Positions 33,935-43,506 are shown, counted from the stretch's first letter. The stretch: 64,000 nt of DNA from Collinsella intestinalis DSM 13280 (GCF_000156175.1 NZ_GG692710.1:188160-252159); one strand, 5' to 3'. The notes: generated by a model not told the origin, from the letters alone. A program made the numbers and translations.

Positions 33935-35037
33935 GCCTGAGCATGGCGATTAAGAAACGGTACCCGGGTTTTACGCTCGACGTCGCCCTTGAGGTGGGGG
34001 AGGAGCGCGTGGCCCTACTCGGGGCATCCGGGTGCGGCAAGAGCCTCACGCTGCGCTGCATCGCCGGCGTGGAGACCCCGGACGAGGGCCGCATCGTGGT
34101 GAACGGCGTGACCTTCTTCGATTCCGAGGCGGGGGTGAACCTCTCGCCGCAGGAGCGCAAGACGGCCTTGCTGTTCCAGAATTACCAGCTGTTCCCGCAT
34201 ATGACGGTGCTTGAGAACGTATGCGCCGGTATGGCGGGGCCGCGACTCGGACTGGGCGGCCGCATGGACGGGGAGGCTGCGAGGCGCGAGTCTCGGGCAC
34301 TACGGTTCCTCGAGATTTTCGGCGTCTCCACCTTTGCGGATCGGTTCCCCACACAGCTCTCCGGCGGCCAGCAGCAGCGCGTCGCGCTTGCCCGCATGCT
34401 TGCCGCTCGTCCGGGGATCCTCATGTTCGACGAGCCGTTCTCGGCGTTGGACTCATATCTCAAGAGCGCGCTCGAGCAAAACCTGCTCGACGTGTTCTCC
34501 GTGGTGGACCGTACGGTGCTCTACGTGAGTCACGATATCGACGAGGCGTGCCGCCTATGCGATCGCATCTGCGTGATGCATAACGGCCGCGTGGAGGAGA
34601 GCGGGACGGCAGGGGAGTTGATCGCGCGTCCGCAAACGCTGGCAGGCATGAGGCTTACGGGGTGCAAGAACACCTCGCGGGCCCGCAAGGTGTCTGACAC
34701 GGTGGTCGAGGCGCTTGATTGGGGCATGACGTTCGACATGGGCCGCGAGGTCCCCGATGACGTGGCCTACCTCGGCGTCCGTGCCCGGCATATTCACCGC
34801 GACCGTGCTCGTGCGGCAGGTGAGCTCGGGCGCAACAGCTTCGATCTGCACGTGGCGCGTGTGAGCGATGCACGATTCGAGCGGCTGGTGCTTCTTGAGC
34901 CGCCACTCGGGGGGTCGCGGTCCCGCATCCAATGGAAGGTCGACATCCTCGATGCGCCCACGGGTTCTCTGCCCGAGGCGGGCGAGACGCTTCGTCTGCA
35001 CTTCGATGCGAGCAGGCTGCTCTTGGTGAATCGATGA
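33931..35037 (+). CDS. modC: molybdate ABC transporter ATP-binding protein ModC
   Basis: Cytoplasmic ATPase of the molybdate importer. The 368-residue protein has Walker A GASGCGKSLT, Q-loop LFQNYQLFPHMT, signature [15 protein letters not shown], Walker B ILMFDEPFSALD and the H-loop SHD. After about residue 235 a regulatory beta-barrel (TOBE/MOP-like) domain follows, as usual for ModC. The start overlaps the modB stop by four bases (ATGA). Position after modA and modB makes molybdate the expected substrate; sulfate- or tungstate-type systems look similar. Confidence 0.9.
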   Translation: MSLSMAIKKRYPGFTLDVALEVGEERVALLGASGCGKSLTLRCIAGVETPDEGRIVVNGVTFFDSEAGVNLSPQERKTALLFQNYQLFPHMTVLENVCAGMAGPRLGLGGRMDGEAARRESRALRFLEIFGVSTFADRFPTQLSGGQQQRVALARMLAARPGILMFDEPFSALDSYLKSALEQNLLDVFSVVDRTVLYVSHDIDEACRLCDRICVMHNGRVEESGTAGELIARPQTLAGMRLTGCKNTSRARKVSDTVVEALDWGMTFDMGREVPDDVAYLGVRARHIHRDRARAAGELGRNSFDLHVARVSDARFERLVLLEPPLGGSRSRIQWKVDILDAPTGSLPEAGETLRLHFDASRLLLVNR

Positions 35038-35097
35038 CGCGTTCGGCGTCCTTTTGCGTTTCTCAAATTGTATAACACCCCTTATGACCTGCGCTAA

Positions 35098-35111
35098 GCT
35101 ACATCTGTAGC
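35098..35111. promoter_or_regulatory. palindromes upstream of the sialidase
   Basis: GCTACATCTGTAGC (35098-35111) is a perfect palindrome with a 2-base centre. A second inverted pair, AACTTA (35154-35159) and TAAGTT (35172-35177), lies closer to the gene. Both could be operators in the 199-base gap before the sialidase; no regulator is known. Confidence 0.35.
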
Positions 35112-35236
35112 CGCTTATCGGCGGGCTGGCGCCGTTTGCCTAAAACAAATGCCAACTTAACGACTATGAAAATAAGTTAATGACGTTGTGTCGACCGAGT
35201 GTTTCGCGGCCGAAGGGCCGCGGCTTGGAGGATTGC

Positions 35237-38200
35237 ATGGTCAAGGAACGTCGAATCGCCCTTGCGGCTTTGACTGCGGGGACGGCGCTCGCGTTGTCGT
35301 GGACACCTGCGCTGGCGATCGCCGCCGAGGTGGATGGACCCGTGGCGGCTGTCGAGCGCGTGGGTTCAACCGCGAACCTGCCCAAGACGAATGAGTTTCA
35401 CAAGGTGACGAAGGGAATTGAATCGGGTCAGACGTACACGCTCGTCTCCTCTGATGCCCCTGCCGGTCAAAAACAGCGCATCTTGCACCTGACCGCTGGC
35501 AACCCAAAACTCGATCGTTGCCAGGTCGGGAGTGCCGCCGACAAGCTGACGCCGGTCGACTGCACGATTGGCGGGCATGCGGACAAGCATGAGCATGAGT
35601 GGACGGTCTCTGCAGTAGAGGGCGGCTATGCGATCAAGTCGAATGTCGAGGATGTCTACCTCAACCTGACCAAGGGCGGGGGAGAGGCGCGTACGACTCC
35701 CCAGGTGCTTTCCATCGCCCCCGGCGAGCATGGCGGATACGTTGTGAGCGCGCAGGTCGAGGGAGCGACTCGGTACCTCATGCATAACGACCGCGGTTGG
35801 ACCTCTGCAGATAAGCCGTATGAAGTGCTGTTCTATCAGCGCGTCGAGGTGCTGCCGGAGGTTGTGCCGAACCGCAAGCTGACCACGGGAACCACCCAAG
35901 ATCGCCCCTTCGCCCCCAATACGGGCGGAAGCAAGAACTTCCGCATCCCGTCCCTCATCACGCACAAGGACGGCAGCCTGCTCGCTGCCATCGACGCTCG
36001 CTGGAACCATGTGGGCGATGCCGCCGGTTTGGACACCATCTTCAGCCGCTCGACGGACGGCGGAAAGACCTGGTCCTTCAACTTCCCCAACTATTTCCCC
36101 GACTCCGTCGACGCCTTTAGCAACGAGGCGACCGCGTTCATCGACCCGGTGATGGCCCAGAAGGGCGATACGACCTACATGATGGTCGACCTATGGCCCG
36201 GCGGCGTCGCGCTCAACACGGCAAAGCACCAAGACCCCGTCAACGGCAGCGGATACGTTCAGATCGACGGGCGCCAGCGCCTCGTGCTCTTTGCTTCGCC
36301 GGTGCCGAGCGAGCAGCGCAAGGTGGGTGCCGAGCAGGGCGAGGGATATACGCACTATGTGGGCGATTTCGCCGCCGACGGTCTCGCGCCCGTCTACCGG
36401 AAGGATGGGGGCGCGGTCGAGCGGTATGTCGACCGGCACTACTACCTCTATGATCAGAATAAAGACCCGCTCTATTGCCAGCAGCTTGGCAGCTCCGCCT
36501 TCGTGCAGCAAAACGTGTTTTTCTACAAGGCGGAACTCCACGTGATGGCGACGTCGTACCTGTGGCTCATCAGCTCGAATGACGCAGGGGCGACGTGGAC
36601 CGATCCGCTCATGCTGAACGAGCAGGTTCGCACCAATCTGCCCGGCGGCAACGCGGCGTTTTACGGCGTGGGGCCGGGTCGCGGCCTGGTGACGTCGGGC
36701 GGCCGCATCGTGCTCCCGTGCTATACCTTCATCCGCGGCAAGGGTGATGGCAATGCCAGCGTCATCTATTCCGACGACGGCGTTACCTGGAAGCGCAGCA
36801 CCTCCCTGCAGTGCCAGACATCGGAGTCGACGGTTGTCGAAGTCGACGGCGTCCTTTATCTGTTCGCGCGCCACGGCTGGTATGCGGTTTCGCACGACGG
36901 CGGTGCCACGTGGGAAGAGGAGAGGAGCCTGCGCGATTCCGGCATAGACGTCTACACCGGCTGCCAGATCAGCGCGCTCAAGTATTCCAAGCTCATCGAC
37001 GGCAAGCCGGCGATTCTGCTCTCGTGTCCCACGGGGAGCAGTCGCGCAAACGGAAAGGTATACGTCGGCCTCGTCGGTGAAGACGGCAGCATCGAGTGGA
37101 AATACAGTCATGAGGTGCCCGATGCCAAGGGGCGGTTCGCCTACTCCTGTCTGACCGAGCGGACGGACGGTTCCGTCGATCTGCTCTGGGAAGGCGAGGG
37201 CGACGCCTCGAACTTCACGCACTTCGAGATGGCCCAAATCGCTCCGGGTGCGGAGGTTTCCAACAAGCGTGCGGTCTCAGTCCCGCTGTACGGGTCGGTC
37301 AAGATGAAGGTCGCCGCTTCGTTCTCCGGCTTTGGGGGCGTTGACGGTTCCATCGCCAAGATCAAGCTCGACAAAAACGATGACGGTACGGCGACGTTGA
37401 CAATCGAAGGCCTCAAGGAGGGGGAAGCTACCTTCACCGATGCGGCTTCGGGCATCGAGTACGTGGTCACAGTCGCCCCCTCTGCGCTGGAGGAAGTGAA
37501 GGTAGAGCAGGGAAAGGAAGTGTTCATCCCTGTATCCGCCGGCACGATCGAGCGCAAACCCGATGTCTCGGTGGCGCGAGTCGAGATGACTCAGGCTCCC
37601 TTTGTCGAGGTTTGGGGCGAGCCGGCGGCGGCTCTGGGCTCGGATCCCTCCTTTGCCGAGGGCGTGGCGCGCCTGAGCTCGGCGCTTTACACGTTCGAGA
37701 AGACAGATGATGCATGGGCCATCTCCGGGAAGACGGCTGCCGGTGAGCGGGTGTACCTGAACCTGTCCGGTGGCAAGATGCTGAGCCCCAACAAGGCTCA
37801 ATCTCATCCCATCGAGCTCAAATCGAATGATGACGGTACGTTCAAGCTATACGACCGCGGTCAGCTCGACGACAAAGTGAGTGGAGCTCATCTGCATTTT
37901 TGGCGCGATGGAAAGGCGAAGTTCGACCGCTGTCGTAACTCCTGTGGAGCCGGTGATGCATTTGAGCTGTGGAAGCTCGCCGGGGAAGCGCGGGGTGCGT
38001 CCGAAATCCCCGGGTACGAGCGCGTCGCCTCCGCTTCGGAGCTTGAGGACGGAGAGAGCTACCTGATCGTCGCAAAGGTGGGGGACGCTCGCTACGTTTT
38101 GAATCCCGCACGCGAGGGGGCGGGAGAGTACGCCCATGTCGCCAAGGTCGACCCCGATCGCGTCCAGTACCGACTCAAGGTCACGGCCGTGGGTCCCGGA

Positions 38201-38521
38201 ACGACGGATGTCCTGGTGGGTGGCACTGTCCATCGCATCACGGTTCCTGGTGACCCCACCCCTGAATTCCCTGAGGGCACGGGTCAGGGAAATGAGCAGG
38301 GTAATGGGCAATTGGGCCCGGAGGGCCAGGAGCAGGACTCCGGTCAGGGCCAGGTTGGCGGTCAGGGTCATGACGGCGGGCAGCATGGCGGGTCCCACAG
38401 CGCCTCCGCAAAGCCCGGCTCCGAGCTTCCCCAGACCGGCGACCCCGCGGTTATGGCCGCCGGCGTGTCCGCCCTTGGTGCGCTGATCGGCGGTCTTGGC
38501 CTCAGGTCCCGCAAGCGCTAG
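35237..38521 (+). CDS. nanH: LPXTG-anchored exo-alpha-sialidase (GH33)
   Basis: Cell-wall-anchored enzyme that releases sialic acid from host glycans. The 1094-residue protein has a signal peptide (about 1-35), an N-terminal domain, then a six-bladed propeller with the arginine-triad FRIPSLI motif (about residue 235) and four Asp-boxes: SRSTDGGKTW, SSNDAGATW, YSDDGVTW and VSHDGGATW (about 271, 446, 513, 552). A C-terminal region repeats features of the N-terminal one (VYLNL...GG). A Gly/Gln/Glu linker precedes LPQTGD (about 1063), a hydrophobic helix and RSRKR, a sortase signal. ATG follows TGGAGG. No sortase or sialic-acid catabolism gene lies in the window. Confidence 0.93.
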   Translation: MVKERRIALAALTAGTALALSWTPALAIAAEVDGPVAAVERVGSTANLPKTNEFHKVTKGIESGQTYTLVSSDAPAGQKQRILHLTAGNPKLDRCQVGSAADKLTPVDCTIGGHADKHEHEWTVSAVEGGYAIKSNVEDVYLNLTKGGGEARTTPQVLSIAPGEHGGYVVSAQVEGATRYLMHNDRGWTSADKPYEVLFYQRVEVLPEVVPNRKLTTGTTQDRPFAPNTGGSKNFRIPSLITHKDGSLLAAIDARWNHVGDAAGLDTIFSRSTDGGKTWSFNFPNYFPDSVDAFSNEATAFIDPVMAQKGDTTYMMVDLWPGGVALNTAKHQDPVNGSGYVQIDGRQRLVLFASPVPSEQRKVGAEQGEGYTHYVGDFAADGLAPVYRKDGGAVERYVDRHYYLYDQNKDPLYCQQLGSSAFVQQNVFFYKAELHVMATSYLWLISSNDAGATWTDPLMLNEQVRTNLPGGNAAFYGVGPGRGLVTSGGRIVLPCYTFIRGKGDGNASVIYSDDGVTWKRSTSLQCQTSESTVVEVDGVLYLFARHGWYAVSHDGGATWEEERSLRDSGIDVYTGCQISALKYSKLIDGKPAILLSCPTGSSRANGKVYVGLVGEDGSIEWKYSHEVPDAKGRFAYSCLTERTDGSVDLLWEGEGDASNFTHFEMAQIAPGAEVSNKRAVSVPLYGSVKMKVAASFSGFGGVDGSIAKIKLDKNDDGTATLTIEGLKEGEATFTDAASGIEYVVTVAPSALEEVKVEQGKEVFIPVSAGTIERKPDVSVARVEMTQAPFVEVWGEPAAALGSDPSFAEGVARLSSALYTFEKTDDAWAISGKTAAGERVYLNLSGGKMLSPNKAQSHPIELKSNDDGTFKLYDRGQLDDKVSGAHLHFWRDGKAKFDRCRNSCGAGDAFELWKLAGEARGASEIPGYERVASASELEDGESYLIVAKVGDARYVLNPAREGAGEYAHVAKVDPDRVQYRLKVTAVGPGTTDVLVGGTVHRITVPGDPTPEFPEGTGQGNEQGNGQLGPEGQEQDSGQGQVGGQGHDGGQHGGSHSASAKPGSELPQTGDPAVMAAGVSALGALIGGLGLRSRKR

Positions 38522-38602
38522 TGACAGGGCCGGGTTCGAAAACGGTGCCATTTGATGGAAAAGGGCCCGGCACCACAACGGTACCGGGCCCATAACGTTT
38601 CC

Positions 38603-38676
38603 TGGAGCGGGCGACGGGAGTCGAACCCGCCTCATCAGCTTGGAAGGCTGAGGTTCTACCGATGAACTACGCCCGC
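38603..38676 (-). tRNA. tRNA-Gly (TCC anticodon)
   Basis: On the minus strand GCGGGCGTAGTTCATCGGTA starts the gene; the anticodon arm is CTCAGCC-TTCCAA-GCTGAG with anticodon TCC; the T arm has GGTTCGACTCC, and acceptor GCGGGC pairs with GCCCGC followed by discriminator T and encoded CCA (74 bases). A short GGGCCCGG-type hairpin region lies between it and the sialidase. Confidence 0.96.
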
Positions 38677-38681
38677 ATGTA

Positions 38682-38758
38682 TGGTCGGGACGACAGGATT
38701 TGAACCTGCGACATCCTGCTCCCAAAGCAGGCGCGCTACCAAACTGCGCCACGTCCCG
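38682..38758 (-). tRNA. tRNA-Pro (TGG anticodon)
   Basis: On the minus strand CGGGACGTGGCGCAGTTTGG starts the gene; the anticodon stem CCTGC/GCAGG encloses TTTGGGA with anticodon TGG; the T arm has GGTTCAAATCC, and CGGGACG pairs with CGTCCCG before A and encoded CCA (77 bases). It lies 5 bases from tRNA-Gly, upstream in the same transcript. Confidence 0.96.
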
Positions 38759-38971
38759 AAGGTGCTGAGCAGCTGGGGTACCAAGACCCTGCTTATCCCA
38801 AGGCGTTAGCGATTATAGAGTACCCGCGCGACTTCGGCAACGGTTGCCGACAATTGAGCACATGACGTTTCGAAACCACTACGAAACCTAGAGCCCTTCT
38901 CCCTAATCGCTTTATGCCGCCGTAGTACCATATGCAGCGCAAGAGAATTCCCACTTCTGAGGAGCACTATC

Positions 38972-40327
38972 ATGACCTATACCGATAGGGTCATCGCCCA
39001 GCTGCACGAGCGCTACGCCGATCAGCCCGAGTTCATCCAGGCCGCCGACGAGGTCCTGACCTCGATCGCCCCGGCCGTCAACGACAATCCCGCCTATGAG
39101 GCCGCCGGTCTGCTCGAGCGCCTCGTGGAGCCCGAGCGCGTGATCATGTTCCGCGTCCCCTGGATCGACGACGAGGGCAAGTGCCAGGTCAACCGCGGTT
39201 TCCGCGTGGAGTACAGCTCCGCCATCGGCCCGTACAAGGGCGGCCTGCGCTTCAATCCCACTGTCACCCTCGGCATGCTCAAATTTCTCGGTTTCGAGCA
39301 GATCTTCAAGAACGCACTCACCACGCTGCCTATGGGCGGCGGCAAGGGCGGCTCGGACTTCGACCCCAAGGGCAAGTCCAACAACGAGATCATGCGCTTC
39401 TGCCAGTCCTTCATGACCGAGCTCTACCGCCACATCGGCCCCAACACCGATGTCCCGGCTGGCGACCTGGGCGTGGGCGGCCGTGAGGTTGCGTACATGT
39501 TCGGTCAGTACAAGCGTCTCAAGAACGAGTGGACCGGCGTGCTCACCGGCAAGGGCCTCTCCTTCGGCGGTTCGCTCGCCCGCACCGAGGCGACCGGCTA
39601 CGGCCTCGTCTATTTCGTGGATGAGTATCTCAAGTGCCACAACGACTCCTTCGAGGGCAAGACCGTCGTGGTGCACGGCTCCGGTAACGTGGCGATCTAT
39701 GCCGTCCAGAAGGCGACCCAGCTCGGCGGCAAGGTCATCGCCGCTTCCGACACCAAGGGCTGGATCGAGGATCCCGAGGGCATCGATTACAAGGTTCTTG
39801 AGGACATCTACAACAAGAAGCGCTCCGGCAACGACCGCGGTGTGAGCCTCGCCCTGTATGTCGACGCCCGTCCCAATGCCGTGTGGCATGCCGAGGACGG
39901 CCGCGGTGTCTGGCAGCTTCCCTGCGATATCGCACTGCCCTGCGCGCGTGAGAACACCCTTCTGCTCGAGGACGCCCAGGCGCTCGTGGCGAACGGCTGC
40001 AAGGTGGTGGGAGAGGGCGCCAACATGCCCACGACCACCGAAGCCACCAACTACCTCATCGAGAACGGCGTCGCGTTCATGCCCGGCAAGGCGGCCAACG
40101 CCGGCGGCGTGGCGACCTCCGGTCTGGAGATGAGCCAGAACGCCGAGCACCTGTCCTGGAGCTTCGAAGAGGTTGACGCCAAGCTCGAGGGCATCATGCG
40201 CGGCATCTATCATGCCTGCGACAATGCGGCCACCGAGTACGGCTATGAGGGCAACTACATGGTCGGCGCCAACATCGCCGGCTTCAAAAAGGTCGCCGAC
40301 GCCATGATGGCCCAGGGCATCGTGTAG
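38972..40327 (+). CDS. gdhA: NADP-specific glutamate dehydrogenase
   Basis: Hexameric enzyme that interconverts 2-oxoglutarate plus ammonium and glutamate. The 451-residue length fits the small, NADP-type class. Motifs seen: GPYKGGLRF, the catalytic lysine region PMGGGKGGSDFDPKGKS, DVPAGDLGVGGREVAYMFGQ, and the Rossmann GSGNVAIYAVQKA. The ATG follows TGAGGAG. It is monocistronic: a 213-base gap with no gene lies upstream, and a strong terminator follows. Confidence 0.97.
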   Translation: MTYTDRVIAQLHERYADQPEFIQAADEVLTSIAPAVNDNPAYEAAGLLERLVEPERVIMFRVPWIDDEGKCQVNRGFRVEYSSAIGPYKGGLRFNPTVTLGMLKFLGFEQIFKNALTTLPMGGGKGGSDFDPKGKSNNEIMRFCQSFMTELYRHIGPNTDVPAGDLGVGGREVAYMFGQYKRLKNEWTGVLTGKGLSFGGSLARTEATGYGLVYFVDEYLKCHNDSFEGKTVVVHGSGNVAIYAVQKATQLGGKVIAASDTKGWIEDPEGIDYKVLEDIYNKKRSGNDRGVSLALYVDARPNAVWHAEDGRGVWQLPCDIALPCARENTLLLEDAQALVANGCKVVGEGANMPTTTEATNYLIENGVAFMPGKAANAGGVATSGLEMSQNAEHLSWSFEEVDAKLEGIMRGIYHACDNAATEYGYEGNYMVGANIAGFKKVADAMMAQGIV

Positions 40328-40714
40328 TCATTTTTAGTTGATTTAACCTTTTGGTTCTCCCGCCGATGGAGCGTTTGTCTCATCGGCGGGAGTTTTGCGT
40401 CGAATGTCGGTTTCTGTGGGTGGCCGGGGCTCGCACGCCTTTGCCCCCCTTGGTCGCTTGAGCGCGCGTCTGCGGACCTGGTTCGTACTGTCAAATTCGA
40501 CAGATGTGTGACCGATGCCTAGCGAAGGGCGCTGCTTGCCATCTTATTGCCGGCAATTTAGAAGATATTCTGGGTATTGGTGCGCCAAAGTTGGACGTCA
40601 GAGCTTCGAACGTTCAATTTTTTTGGCTTGGCGGCTCTAAACTCGACATCCGATGGTTACACTTTGGTCGAATTTGGCAATCGGGGCCTCTAACCACAGT
40701 CTTTTGGCACTGAT
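40328..40714. other. 387-base intergenic region after gdhA
   Basis: Contains the gdhA terminator at 40357-40396. The remaining 318 bases are more AT-rich than the surroundings and hold only a short open frame (40504-40713) without ribosome-binding site; I see nothing else with confidence. Confidence 0.7.
40357..40396 (+). terminator. Rho-independent terminator after gdhA
   Basis: CTCCCGCCGATG (40357-40368) pairs perfectly with CATCGGCGGGAG (40381-40392), followed by TTTTGC; 12-bp stem, 12-base loop. Confidence 0.85.
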
Positions 40715-41755
40715 TTAATTCAGGCCAAAGGCTTTTCTAAGCCCGTTGAGTAATTGCAGGTGTTTTTGTTGATAGCACTTTGCCCTGGGCCTGAAAAATC
40801 TTCCCGATCTTCGGTAGATCATACGCGCAATAGCCTCGAGCGCGTTCGGGTCTCTCAGCTGGTCGCTGTTGAGCCGGTATACGTCGATGCCCATCGACAT
40901 AAGTCCGAGTGTCCGGGCTTCGTCACGGCGCCTGATCGTTGCGTCGTCGTGGTATGAGCCGTTGTATTCCAAGATCGTATTGAACCGGGGCAGATACGCA
41001 TCCGCGATAACGTAGGGCAGGCCCGAGAGTGCGTGCGCCGTTTCGTCCATTGCGATCTTACGATTGGTTTCGACGGGCCTGCAGTTGAGTCCGCCGTATT
41101 CATGTGGGAGCGCGAAGACGCAGTTCATAATTGCTTCCATTGGCGAGCGGCTTCCCCCGACCGCGTATTTCACTGCCGTTTCTGCCGCCTTTCGGCCGCG
41201 CATGCGCGTGGCTGCTGCATGAAAAGACCGGAGCTCTTCGAGGTCGAGGGCGGGAGCGCTCTCGTAGTAGCCGCACGGCTTATCAATGAAATCAAGACTG
41301 TCATCCAGCTCGTTGGTTCCGAGGGGCCGTTCAGGTAACGACCAATTGCCGGAGAGCTCTTCCATCAGGGCGAGAAGTCCTTCGAACGATGAGTCGCGGG
41401 CGAGGTCGAGCGTAAGTGCGGCGGGAGATAGGGCATACAGCTCTTTGGCTATGCGCATCAGCCCGCCCTCTCCAAGGTTTCCGATGCAATGGGCGATTAC
41501 GGGAGGGGTTGCCGTGCGCTTTGCGATGCGTCCGACGGCAAGGTCGATCCGCTCGTTTTCAACAAGGATGCCGAGTCGCTCAAGATCTTCGAGATCGATG
41601 AGGCTGGACAGGCATGTTGCGCGCCTCATGGCATCGATTTGCTCGTTCAGCTCGACCGGGCCCCACGTGATCTGACTTGAAATACGCCTTTCGCGCCTCA
41701 GGGCGCGCAGGGCTGTAACCCCCGACAACACGACGGTGTGCTTTGTTTGCTCCAT
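40715..41755 (-). CDS. orphan protein with C-terminal DUF559/Vsr-like nuclease fold, AbiEi-like architecture
   Basis: Unnamed 346-residue protein. The C-terminal third (from about residue 205: SPMEAIMNCVFALPHEYGGL, then ADAYLPRFNTILEYNGSYHDD and RRRDEARTLGLMSMGIDVYRL) has the D...ExN/K pattern of the PD-(D/E)XK-like DUF559/Vsr fold (Asp about 250, Glu about 261). The N-terminal part (LSGVTALRALR, LYALSPAALTLDLA) resembles the middle domain of AbiEi-like proteins, which are antitoxin/regulators, but no toxin gene is adjacent. A distant relative lies at 62757. The ATG follows GGGAGGGA; an upstream in-frame start at 41773 is less likely. Function unknown. Confidence 0.7.
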   Translation of the reverse strand: MEQTKHTVVLSGVTALRALRRERRISSQITWGPVELNEQIDAMRRATCLSSLIDLEDLERLGILVENERIDLAVGRIAKRTATPPVIAHCIGNLGEGGLMRIAKELYALSPAALTLDLARDSSFEGLLALMEELSGNWSLPERPLGTNELDDSLDFIDKPCGYYESAPALDLEELRSFHAAATRMRGRKAAETAVKYAVGGSRSPMEAIMNCVFALPHEYGGLNCRPVETNRKIAMDETAHALSGLPYVIADAYLPRFNTILEYNGSYHDDATIRRRDEARTLGLMSMGIDVYRLNSDQLRDPNALEAIARMIYRRSGRFFRPRAKCYQQKHLQLLNGLRKAFGLN

Positions 41756-41969
41756 AACAGTCCCTCCCCGCACGACGGGCCTTCCGTGTGCCTTGCGACG
41801 GAGGGCAGAAGGAGCAAGGCGACAACAAGTTTGTTGTTTTCATACTGTACCCATGCGGGAGCCACTGTATGCGATGGATGTGCAGGGTCGGTGCGGCAAT
41901 GTGTCCACTTTTATGCTCACGTACACGAAAACGGCCTTTTTGCTATTATGTTCGCCTGTGTGACCAGCT

Positions 41970-42054
<85 letters not shown>

Positions 42055-42120
42055 GTCGCGCACACAAGGTATCAAGGGATCGGCACCCAAATCCTTGCCG
42101 AGTGTATTAGAGGAGGAACG

Positions 42121-43416
42121 TTGAACATCACTTCTGACGTGAAGGACGCCAAGCTCACCGCTACGGTCACCATCCCGGCCGCCGACGTCGACGCCATCAT
42201 CAAGAAGGCCTACAAGGCTGCCGCCAAGCAGTATCGCTTCCCCGGCTTCCGCGCCGGCAAGGCCCCCCGTCCCGTGATCGATTCCGCCCTGGGCAAGGAC
42301 GCCGTGCTCGCGCAGGCCACCAACGAGCTGATCGGCTCCAACGAGGGCAACGTCCTCAACGAGCTGGACATCGTCCCCGTCAAGGAGGGCGATTACCAGG
42401 AGATCGACCTGTGCGCCGATGGCACCGACTACACCTACACCGTCGAGTTCACCCTGCGCCCGTCCGCTGAGCTCTCCTCCTACGACGCCGTCGAGATCGA
42501 GATGCCCCCCGCGGAGGTCACCGAGGCCGAGATCGACCAGCAGGTCGACATGCTCATGGGTTACCACGCCACCTTCGAGGACGTCGAGCGCGCCGTCGAG
42601 GGTTCCGACTACGTGACCGTCGACATCAAGAACGTCGCGAACGCCGAGGCGCTCGCCGGCGAGGGCCGCGTCATCGCCATGGGCGCCGGTCACCTGCCCA
42701 AGGAGTTCGACGAGGGCCTGCTGGGCATGAACGTCGACGAGACCAAGACCATCTCCTGGACCCCCGAGGTCGAGGGTGCCGAGGGGGCTTCCGTCGAGGT
42801 CACCGTCAAGGGCGTCAAGGAGCGCAAGCTCCCCGAGCTCAACGATGAGTTCGCGAAGACCAACTTCGGCTTCGACGGCGTGGACGCCATGCGCGACGCC
42901 GTGAAGCTCGAGATCGAGTCCGACAAGTCCTCCCAGCTTCCCCAACTCAAGGAGAACCGCTGCGTCGCCAAGCTCGCCGAGCGTCTCCAGCTCGACGAGA
43001 TGGACGAGGATTACGAGCAGTCCGTCTTCCAGGAGCTCGGCCAGAACTTCCTGCAGAGCCTTTCCGCCCGCGGCATGAGCCTCGACGGCTGGCTGCAGGC
43101 CAACCGCATCAGCTCCGAGGACTTCATCGCCGACCTGCACCGTCAGGCCAACGACGTCGCCCGTGAGTCCCTCGCGCTGGATGCCCTCGCCCGTGAGCTC
43201 AAGGTCGAGGTCTCCGCTGAGGACGTCGACGGCGAGTTCGAGCGCGCCGGCATTGAGGACGTCGAGGCCTCCAAGGCCCAGTTCGTCGCCGATGGCCGCA
43301 TGCCCGCCGTCCGCGACTCCATCCGTCGCTCCAAGGCCGTTGACTGGCTGGTCGAGAACGCGAAGGTGACCGAGGTTGACGAGGCTGCTCGCGCCGCCGA
43401 GGCCAAGGCCGAGTAA
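42121..43416 (+). CDS. tig: trigger factor, ribosome-associated chaperone and peptidyl-prolyl isomerase
   Basis: Binds nascent chains at the ribosome exit. The 431-residue product has the ribosome-binding signature FPGFRAGKAPRPVI (about residues 41-54; family G-F-R-x-G-x-x-P), an FKBP-type isomerase domain in the middle (about 155-235) and a long helical C-terminal domain. The start is a TTG at 42121, decided by a strong AGAGGAGGAACG site and by homology of MNITSDVKDAKLTATVTI to other trigger factors. It is followed by clpP and clpX, the usual order. Confidence 0.95.
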   Translation: MNITSDVKDAKLTATVTIPAADVDAIIKKAYKAAAKQYRFPGFRAGKAPRPVIDSALGKDAVLAQATNELIGSNEGNVLNELDIVPVKEGDYQEIDLCADGTDYTYTVEFTLRPSAELSSYDAVEIEMPPAEVTEAEIDQQVDMLMGYHATFEDVERAVEGSDYVTVDIKNVANAEALAGEGRVIAMGAGHLPKEFDEGLLGMNVDETKTISWTPEVEGAEGASVEVTVKGVKERKLPELNDEFAKTNFGFDGVDAMRDAVKLEIESDKSSQLPQLKENRCVAKLAERLQLDEMDEDYEQSVFQELGQNFLQSLSARGMSLDGWLQANRISSEDFIADLHRQANDVARESLALDALARELKVEVSAEDVDGEFERAGIEDVEASKAQFVADGRMPAVRDSIRRSKAVDWLVENAKVTEVDEAARAAEAKAE

Positions 43417-43472
43417 CCCTTAGGGCTCTCCATCACGTGATGCGGCGCATGCAAGTTTGTGTCCGCGAAAAC

Positions 43473-43485
43473 GTGTATCATACAC
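43473..43485. promoter_or_regulatory. palindrome GTGTATCATACAC upstream of clpP
   Basis: A perfect 6-bp inverted repeat around one base, in the 215-base gap between tig and clpP. Its right half (CATACA) could be a -10 box with TTTGTG 17 bases upstream as -35, so it may be a promoter/operator. Unassigned regulator. Confidence 0.35.
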
Positions 43486-43506
43486 AGCTGAACGGCTGAA
43501 GTTCTT

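Noticed and set aside
38603-38758. tRNA cluster as an integration site for a mobile element
   Set aside because: No integrase, direct repeats of a tRNA 3' end or foreign-looking genes lie beside the tRNA-Gly/Pro pair.
40504-40713. Short plus-strand open frame after gdhA
   Set aside because: No ribosome-binding site, no family resemblance, and it lies in AT-rich intergenic DNA.
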